From the NCBI GenBank assembly GCA_963971425.1, contig OZ020519.1, positions 14,586,028 to 14,650,027 of the forward strand: 64,000 nucleotides of DNA, given 5' to 3'. Of this stretch, positions 56,501 to 64,000 are shown in pieces. The notes under the pieces are model-generated. The model was not told the DNA's origin. It ran no database searches and saw nothing but the letters and a program-made list of their open reading frames with translations. Origin of the DNA: Bryoerythrophyllum caledonicum (lineage: Eukaryota > Streptophyta > Bryopsida > Pottiales > Pottiaceae). Within the stretch, counting starts at the first letter, position 1; each line of letters opens with the position of its first letter. A program made the translations under genes and the position numbers.

Positions 56501-59500
56501 GATTTCCCCAATACACCCGCCAAAGAGAGTTCTGATATGTCTTCTTTATAGTCTTGTCCGTAAATGCATCCAAAGCGGCCATAAGCTCCACACGCAATGA
56601 ACTCCAGAAAAAGCATGCTTGCATGTACATGTTCTGTATTCCAAAAATTCGTCACAAATTATTGAGAGATTCAATTAGCAAATCATTTAGCTTCTCCACC
56701 CTGAACCGAAATCGCTACTAGTTGTAGAAACTGCAGGTCACAAACCTGCATTTTGCTCTCTAGAGGTATTTCGTCAATAGAAAATTCAGCTCCTTTAAAA
56801 CTGAGTGTCCGACACACGTACATTCCCCTGCACATCAGAACCAAAACTAGACGTTGTCAGGGGTGGTTATATAATAGGAAAGCTTGTATACAGAATGTCT
56901 AATGAACAGTTTACAAATCCTTTGATAATCAGAACCGTGAAGTTATATTGTGCAGAAGACTGGAAAAGACATGCCATGCCTTGTTTTCATGTCCATGGCG
57001 ACAAGCTCAAGAGCTCCCATTCCACGTTTCTCTAATGCACCTGGAGACGGCATAAGGTAACGTAGAAGAATTAGAAACTGATATAAAATTTTTAAGGTGC
57101 TATTTATGGAGCTCATACGAAAACAACTTCTGTCGATCGCAAAAATAGCCCTAAATATATTCATCTTCATCTCATAAATGAATGCCTAATTCAAATATAT
57201 CATCCGCTAATCACACTTATCACCCTCAGTTGAATAAGAATACTTCAATTATATCGATAAGCAACATTTGACACCCACCGAGAAAAGAGACGAAGTCTGG
57301 AAAATCTGTTCCAGGTCCCCATAACCCAAGGCGGGCCATGTAGGCCATGTTTCGAGGTTCTGAAGCCCCGGTTGCCGAGCAGTAGACGACACGGGCATTT
57401 GGCATTTGGTTCTGGATCAACGCACCCCACCCAAGAATGACTAATGGTCCAGCGTGAAAAGAGAGAGTTTAAACACTTGCTTCAACTAAGGGTAGATCAC
57501 TAAGAAGAATTTTCGCATACACGCTGATAGAAAAAGAAACAAACTAACAAAAACAGGTTTCGGATTTTGGCCCGTGATTGGTACTTCCAACAGAAGTCCC
57601 AATCACACTAAATTTGAAATAAGAAACTCCCACGGCACTTTAAGTGAAAGAGGCTGCAAAACAGAGAGAAGCTTCAAAAGTGTGCACATTTCGAGCACTC
57701 AGGGAAATCTACCTGTATTTCAAGAACTGCTTCACCAGTTCGTGTTTTATGATTTCCTCCTTCAGGCACTAGATTCTTGGCCTTGTGACACTGAATACAG
57801 ACAAGCAATTTGTGCTAGTGAATATAAGTTCACCAATACTTTAAGGCAGATTCCATCCCTCCATGAATCTAGATAATTAAGAATCTAATGAACTCACTAG
57901 CAGCATTTTTGCTCCGAAAGGCAGTGCGAGCTAATATAAAAGTAACATGTGATGTAAAGATAAGCAACATGTATATAAATTAACATAAATTTTCAAAAAT
58001 ACAAGTCAGGTGCATTATAAATACCTCATCAAAAACCAGAAGCCCGTCAAAATCAGGGCCGCACCACTGCACCAACTGATTCAATCTTGACCTTCCTTTG
58101 TCCGAGGATGCAATTAAACTGCTATAAGTGAGAAACAACACCCCTTCCTTCACACCCACAGATTTCGAATCCAATTTGGCATATGGCAACTTATTGAGCG
58201 CATGAACTGAAGACAGTTGAAACAAAAAACAAAATCAGAATCAGGAGTAAGAAGATAGAACCACCAACTTTGGTTGCAATATTTAATTCAAAATCTCCTA
58301 AGAACACACAATAACCGATTAATCAGAGACAACGGAATGAGGTAATATTACACAAAATATTTAATCAAAGTCTTCCCAAGGAGGCATATGGCCGCAATCA
58401 GAATCGCACTCAAACGACTTCAGTTCACATTCTGGAAACTCAATACAAATCATACAACTTCATGGTACTGTAATTGAGAAACAAAACGTGTACAAAAAAA
58501 AAATTGACATTTACCTTCGACCGGCATTGCCCCCACGTCATCCAAATCACGCCGTGCATCAAATTTGAGGTCGGAGCCAACAGACAGCCACCTATCCTCC
58601 AATATCAGCAAACACGTAAAGATGACACAGCGAATCAGCACGAAAATTGGACGGATTTTCATCAAAAGATAAACGCTTTCATTCAAACAATAATAATGAA
58701 TTTAGCACAATCAAACGGCGAATCACTACTTACAAAGCCTTGGTTCTTCCCCGTTTCCAATTCTCCCAAATCAAGCCAGCAATAGTTCGTCCTTTGCCAA
58801 CTCCAGCTCCATCTCCTAAGAAAAAGCCGGCTCTTGAATGGTCCGGAAGATGTTGCATATGCCTCTGCGAAGCACATCCGAAGAACAACAAATTTGCATC
58901 AATTATAGAACAAACATTGTGTTATAACCTTGCACGGCTTCGGTGGATGGAAACATCAAGTACAGTATACCTTGGAACAACCAAAAATAGCCCCAATACA
59001 GCACTACTACAGAAAGCGTGTACGTTGCATCCATACATATATTCATACATAGAGACTTGTTTGCCATGGCAAGTGAAGAGATATCCACCTGTGAGGCGTA
59101 AACTATGGTCTCAAGTTGCAAACATGATAGAGCCCCTGATTTCTCCATTTCCTCCGCGATGAAGAGGATGTATGTAGGCTCTGGAGGCTGTACCGCCGAT
59201 AAAGAAGCAGTCTCCACAATCGGATCAGGATGCGGTCGGCCAATGGACAGCTTAGATGGTTTCTGCACAGTTTGCAAAAGTGATTCCGTCCCTCAATCAA
59301 ACACGAGACCTCCTTATACTCTTTTAGTCCGATAACAAAGAAGCTACTCAAGAGAAATCTAAACGAGCATCGGTAGTCTGGGGTTTCCTGCTGAGACATA
59401 ATTCACGCATTTCAGATATAGAGCAGAGAAACAGGTGAAATTTCCAACAAAATCCAGCTCAGTGATACACATGGAAGTTCACACTTACATAGTCTGTGAA

Positions 59501-60661
59501 AGTATCTCCAACTGTTCCAGCTTCATCTTCTTCTTGCTCCACTTCTAGAGCCACCTGTGAAGCAAACTAATTTAGACACGCGGTCGAAAGCTCTACGTCT
59601 AGACTGTATTCCGCAACTCAGCTACTGCAAATCACATGATATATAGTCCAACGCAACGGCCTCAAACAGAATGTACGACTACCGTCCGCGAAAAATACAT
59701 GTCATATTGAACGCATTATTCACCGTTCCTATCTCTATTCCTCAGTGCCATTGATAAGACGATCATTAGCCGGAAACAGCAGGCGCCAGTCAATAGAGTC
59801 CTATGAGTCGGATTAGGAGAGTTAGGAAAACTATCACGTTCGGTTCGGAGAGCATTCACTAAGCTTTCGGAGACCTTCTCACGTAACTCTTCCTAGCCTA
59901 ACAGCAAAAAAATCGACCTGCATTTCGTTCTCCAGAGCATCGAGTGACTCCCCCAACAATACAGACAGTTTTTTTCTTTCAAAACGCAGTCGCTTTACCA
60001 GCGGAGAGGTAGGAACAAAAAAAATCAAATGAAATTAATCTCCACACCGAGAAACTACACAGCCATACCATAACGGTCCAGAAATGCCGAGATTCCGTAC
60101 GGCACGACAATTAGGTTAGCAACAACTTCCTCGTCACGCCTCGCGACAATCAAACCAAAAAAAAAAATCACGCAACGATCAACTCCAATTTCTCGTTACC
60201 TCGTTGATTTCCTCCATGGAAAAGCCGCCGCTCGGGCCGAGCAGCTTGCTACTACTACTGCCATTATTATTATGATTCCACCCGGTGTCGTCCGCATTAT
60301 TATTCCCCCCGAGCGCGTTCAACTGCGTGAGCGAGCTCATGTACGCGGCGAGCTTGACAGGATCGACGGCGAGCTCGACGCGACACTGCGGGCAGACGAA
60401 CCGCGTGAGCCCCGGCGGCACGTTGAGCACGGCGCGGCAATTGGCGCACGGCAGCTGGATCTTCGTGTTGTCAATTCCGCGCGCCATCGCCTGCGGCGAT
60501 CGCAGCTGCGGCGGCAGCACCTGCGGCAGCTTGCATTCCGGACACTGGAAGTTGAGGATTCCCGACGGCACGTTCAAAATGCGCCGGCACCCCGCGCACT
60601 GCACCTGGCACGCCGTCGGCGCCGGAGCCACCACCGGCGCCCCTGCCCCCGCCTGCACCAT
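50551..60661 (-). CDS. FGT1: FORGETTER1 / Strawberry notch helicase-like protein, 30 exons
   Basis: Thirty exons sum to 3,675 nt (1,224 aa). Exons 1-15: 60661-60200, 59554-59489, 59262-59089, 58864-58734, 58591-58515, 58206-58025, 57790-57713, 57411-57279, 57040-56980, 56827-56746, 56633-56496, 56125-55982, 55860-55770, 55569-55499, 55376-55204. Exons 16-30: 55033-54940, 54794-54697, 54572-54437, 54268-54162, 53800-53705, 53411-53324, 52967-52847, 52635-52518, 52372-52249, 51924-51740, 51627-51568, 51353-51251, 51150-51022, 50855-50744, 50591-50551. Domains: two LSD1-type zinc ribbons (about 18-44, 71-98), Walker [11 protein letters not shown] (~250), DECH box (~363), [10 protein letters not shown] (~402), a C4HC3 PHD finger (~623-675), motif [13 protein letters not shown] (~820), and a C-terminal GPKCKTG zinc-like segment. 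Role: nuclear co-activator that keeps nucleosomes open at heat-memory genes with SWI/SNF-type remodellers (known for Arabidopsis). Only exon 9 lacks a standard GT donor. Confidence 0.92.
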
Positions 60662-60850
60662 AACTCCTCCTCTCCCTCTCACTCTCTCTTCTCCTCCTCC
60701 TCCCTCTCCCTTCGCTCACCTCGCTCTCTCCGCGAGCTCCACAAAACACCAACAACGCTCACACACACTCCCGACGAAACACCCTCGACTTCCGTTCCTA
60801 TACTAAAAACCACGACAACGAAAAAGTAAAAGCGGCCTCTGGTTTCGTCG
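60662..60850 (-). promoter_or_regulatory. FGT1 5' leader / proximal promoter
   Basis: On the minus strand the 100 bp before the ATG are GA-rich (GAGAGTGAGAGGGAGAGGAGG), a common plant leader composition. No clear TATA box is seen. The purine run creates open frames on both strands that are not genes. Confidence 0.4.
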
Positions 60851-60869
60851 GAGGAAAGTAACAAGACAT

Positions 60870-61600
60870 TTATCGATAGTAAGGGTCTTTACAGAAAACG
60901 TTGATTTCGCGAGTGGAATGTAGCTTCTGTGTAGATAGGGGTAAGACAAAGTAAAAGTAAAAAGCCTATCTGGTTACGTCGGAGAAAAGTACATGAACAC
61001 TCCACGGGTCTTTAAAGTAAAAGTGACTGTGTTGGTTGATTTCGCGGATGGAATGTAGCGAGGGCGTAGATAGAGTTGTTCCTGGTGAGTGACTGGTTGT
61101 CTGCTGAAAGTAAAAGTAATCTGGAACTTGAGAGAAGTGAAAAGCGGTAGAGGTGTACCTAAAACCGGTATAGGTAGATCTGAGGGGGAATATCTACGTG
61201 GTCGGTAGACTGTGGCGGTTTTGAGAGACGGTGAAGCTTCGGAGAAACGCTGGCAGACATTTAATGAGGTATTGGTAAGTAATGTGTCCACTTTCACTAA
61301 TTACTTTGGTATTTAGTGTTCGAAACACTAATTACGAACTCTAACAGTGTATGTCAACGACGCCGATAATGTTACAACACTGAGTTTCGGCATGAACACT
61401 AAATGCAGTGAATTGTAACTTTGGAGGTTTATTACGTTTATATTTAGTTCTTTTTTAGTGAAGAAATCATTTGTAGGAATTGAGAAATAACAAAATATTA
61501 TACAAAGTGTACAGAAAGTGGTTGAAAATAATATTTGACACTAATTTTCTAGAGAAACATTATTAGAGTTGTGGTGAAGAGAGGCTAAAACATTAAATGT
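60870..61600. other. Gene-free stretch upstream of FGT1
   Basis: A ~125-bp imperfect duplication is visible: GTAAAAG(C/T), TCTGG(T)TTCGTCGGAG(G)AAAGTAC and GATTTCGCG(A/G)(G)TGGAATGTAG occur at 60,825-60,925 and again at 60,955-61,065. Possibly upstream regulatory sequence of FGT1. No gene recognised. Confidence 0.5.
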
Positions 61601-61932
61601 CAAAATCAGTGTAATGGCTTTGAATATGGGGCGTAGCAAAGTACCTTCGTCGAACTATTTGTGGACTTATTTTTGGGTTGCAAAATTCTATTACTCGTAA
61701 AAGATTGTTATTACAGGTTTGTTTATTTTTTACTATTTTTTTCATTTGTATAAAAATGTGGATATTGTGACCTAAATTTGGTATAAGACACCTTCCCTAC
61801 ATACCATGGGACCATTGTCTTACAAGTTGAAAGGGTCATGTTGGGTCCCATTAAAGTCTTGCCAAGAGTTCTACAAAAAAATTCAGTAGAGGTAATTTAA
61901 TAATGGCCTTAGATATGGGGTGTATCAGAGTA

Positions 61933-63460
61933 CAGTCTAACCTTGTTAATATCACACCCTCCGTTTCACCCAAAAGTGTGATATTATCAAGGTGTGACAA
62001 TTTTGATAATATCACATTTGGCAATTTTAGGCAAAATGTGATATTATCAAAAAAAATAAAAAAAAAATCCAAAAAAAAGTTAGAAAATTAAATAAAACAA
62101 TAAACTATCATACACTTGGTTTTCCAACTTGAATAAATCACCAATAGATGCCATAACTCACAAAAACCAAAGAAATGAATCACTTTTAGTTAGTGACATC
62201 CATATTAGGACATAACAAGCTAGTAAATTCATTGAGACCTAACATAAATTATTTATCTCACCTCATGTGAAATAATCATTGAGACATAGCAAGTGACAAG
62301 GTGTAACGTATATAAATTATGTTAGGTCTCAGGTTTAGCACTCGCTCCTCCAGCAAGTCTCAATTATAAAATATGGTACACTCTGGAAGGAGCCGCTTCT
62401 TCTTCATCTGAATTTTTGTTTGTTAAAACTCTGTAGGAAATTCCGGATCAGAGCCTAAGCCAACAACGCATATAATTCTTCATGGTGACCCACCGCTCAG
62501 GCCCATTTCTACCTCAAAGGCCTTCATAGCAATCCACAATCACAACCCGAGCTAATCAATCCACCACTGCAGTACTGTACCACCCTAAAGATCACACATG
62601 ATTCCTACACCTAGTAACAGTTTGTTAGCAATTTACAAATTCAGGGGCCGTTGTAGTACCAAGAAAAAATTGCTACTCCCACATGAGCTGAATTGTAATT
62701 CAAGTCGTTGGAGGTGTGCAACAGCTCGCTGCAGCAAATGGGTTGCTACTTTGTTTCGGAAAACCAACAATCGGTTCGCAGTGATCCAGGGGCTTTACAA
62801 CAAAGGCACCTCGGAAACCAAACGAAAGAAGGTTTTGGATTCTTTGAAGAAAGTCATCTGTAGGTCCCCGAACGACATTGAAATTTACTCTGATTGCTAC
62901 GCGTTGCCAGAAGCCATGATTGAGATGATGATTCAACCCAACGACTTGCGACCTGCGACCCAACGACTTGATCGCATCCTCCACACTCCAACGACCCAAC
63001 TTGCGGACTTATCACGACCCCACCTTTACAATCCGGCACAGCTTGCAGATACCCTCAGGACAATGCCACCGCAAGGAAACTCTCAGGAAAACGGCCGCCG
63101 CAAGGAAACCTTCATATTCTCCAGAGTCATGCTGGTTCGAGCTCGAAATCCTCGCACTTCCCAGAACTCTCGTCCTCATCAATATCTATGATTTGCCCAC
63201 ATTTTTCATCCACAAATCACCCTCACTTGTACATACAGTACAACATTCCGACGAGATAGGACATCATCTATGCTTATTCATCCATCCATTTTTTATATTG
63301 TCACACTTACACTACAAATTTTGAAAAAAAAATGTGATATTATCAAGGGTGATAGTGATATTAACAAGGGAGTTTTACACTACGAAAATCCATTTCAAGG
63401 TTTTGGGTGACAATATCAAGGTGTTCTATTAACAAGTGTGATATTATCAAGGTTAGACTG
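61933..63460 (+). mobile_element. Tigger/pogo-like non-autonomous element with TA target duplication (1,528 bp)
   Basis: The ends are CAGTCTAACCTTGTTAATAT and ATATTATCAAGGTTAGACTG (inverse), flanked by TA at 61,931-61,932 and 63,461-63,462. TGTGATATTATCAA and its inverse recur subterminally at about 61,976, 62,002, 62,035, 63,331 and 63,440. It encodes no recognisable transposase; an unrelated ORF sits in the middle. Different terminal sequence from the 7,577-8,845 element but the same class of architecture. Confidence 0.8.
62598..63191 (+). CDS. Unidentified 197-codon ORF inside the Tigger-like element
   Basis: Open from ATG at 62,598. A Cys/Trp-rich start (RWRCATARCSKWVATLF) is followed by a helical, basic middle (KGTSETKRKKVLDSLKKVIC) and a low-complexity end made of short repeats of CCAACGACTTGCGACC-like DNA. 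No domain recognised. Less AT-rich than the element ends, so it may be captured host DNA rather than transposon coding sequence. Whether it is translated is unknown. Confidence 0.25.
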   Translation: MIPTPSNSLLAIYKFRGRCSTKKKLLLPHELNCNSSRWRCATARCSKWVATLFRKTNNRFAVIQGLYNKGTSETKRKKVLDSLKKVICRSPNDIEIYSDCYALPEAMIEMMIQPNDLRPATQRLDRILHTPTTQLADLSRPHLYNPAQLADTLRTMPPQGNSQENGRRKETFIFSRVMLVRARNPRTSQNSRPHQYL

Positions 63461-63699
63461 TACATCCATCAAACTTTTTGTAAGTCTATTTTTGAGATGC
63501 AAGGCACTGCTAATATAAGAGACTTCTATTTCAATTTTCTACTTTTTAAAAAAAAAAAAATTTATTTGCAAATTTGGATTCTTTGACCTACATTTGGTGT
63601 AGGACATGGACCAGAGTCTTTCAAGTTTGAAGGATTATGTCGGGTCCTATTAAAGTCTTGCTAAGCGTTTTACAAAAAAGGACTAATGTGGGAAGTGTT

Positions 63700-64000
63700 T
63701 TGCGGATCAAGTTGCAATGAAATGGAGGATATGCTATTTGCATATTACTTAAAAAATGACCACCTATAGGCATGTCTTCCTTAAAGTATTAATAGTTGTC
63801 TACATCAAGTGTGACTGTTAATTTTAAAAAGAAATAGTTGGAGAAAATCAACAAAAGACTTCTAAGGCTAGTCCTTATGACACATTGAAAGACTATATAT
63901 GAAACATTAGATGTATTCAATGTATTTTCTTTCATGAACGTATCTTTTATGTTATAAACGTTAGCATGTGCAAGCATTCATTGCCTCATTTTGGTTAGCT
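63700..64000. other. Gene-free window end
   Basis: AT-rich, nothing recognised. Confidence 0.5.

Larger units (their letters stand above)
61610..63690. repeat. ~290-bp tandem duplication, second copy split by a Tigger-like element
   Basis: Copy A, 61,610-61,900, starts AATGGCTTTGAATATGGGGC and includes GTGACCTAAATTTGGTATAA and CCCATTAAAGTCTTGCCAAG. Copy B begins AATGGCCTTAGATATGGGGT at 61,901 and is interrupted at 61,933. It resumes at 63,463 with CATCCATCAAACTTTTTGTA and later has TTGACCTACATTTGGTGTAG and CCTATTAAAGTCTTGCTAAG. The order and spacing match copy A. Confidence 0.75.

Noticed and set aside
60272..60829. 185- and 173-codon open frames on the plus strand over FGT1 exon 1
   Set aside because: They are antisense to GC-rich FGT1 exon 1 and its leader, which encode the conserved zinc ribbons. 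Low-complexity His/Arg-rich translations with no domain.
62700..62999. 99-codon minus-strand frame
   Set aside because: Antisense to the longer plus-strand frame inside the Tigger-like element, without recognisable features.

Overview
The window is nuclear DNA from a streptophyte (land-plant lineage). It is AT-rich, with many short GT-AG introns, plant-specific genes and dense transposon debris. Two genes narrow the source. A pectin methylesterase plus plant-type PHR2, a plant complex I subunit and a plastid zinc-finger protein point to the plant lineage. An intact 11-exon gene for DRC4/GAS8, an axonemal nexin-dynein regulatory complex subunit, implies flagellated cells. That fits a plant with swimming sperm (bryophyte, lycophyte, fern, or a flagellate-forming charophyte alga) and argues against flowering plants, conifers and zygnematophytes. 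I cannot name the species.

Layout. 1-20.7 kb is gene-free repeat territory: palindromic repeats, a tRNA-type SINE with a perfect 10-bp target duplication (2.9 kb), degenerate tandem arrays, a pogo/Tigger-like element (7.6-8.8 kb), and a decayed Ty3/gypsy retrotransposon (15.6-19.1 kb) that carries a cytosine-C5 DNA methyltransferase between protease and reverse transcriptase. 20.7-30.8 kb is a gene island: PHR2 (minus, 7 exons) head-to-head with a pectinesterase (plus, 6 exons), a small complex I subunit (minus), a plastid DnaJ-type zinc-finger protein (minus) and a possible small secreted peptide. 31-36 kb holds MITEs and the 3' end of a LINE-like retroelement. 36.7-41.9 kb is DRC4 (minus). 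44.75-48.3 kb is a Tc1-type DNA transposon with unusually long (~0.92 kb), internally repetitive inverted repeats and a dead DD34E-type transposase. 48.6-49.3 kb is a lipase-like pseudogene. 50.55-60.66 kb is a 30-exon FORGETTER1/Strawberry-notch gene (minus). 61.6-63.7 kb is a tandem duplication, one copy of which is interrupted by a second Tigger-like element.

Exon structures of PHR2, the pectinesterase, DRC4 and FGT1 were built by hand from family conservation plus splice-site phase. In all four, the exon lengths sum to a whole number of codons. The genes look functionally unrelated housekeeping or developmental loci: chromatin memory, photolyase-like protein, cell wall, mitochondrion, plastid and flagellum. 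The strongest items for follow-up are the methyltransferase-bearing retrotransposon, the Tc1 element with conserved arms around a dead transposase, and the pectinesterase introns, which seem to have grown by repeated duplication of exon/intron junctions.
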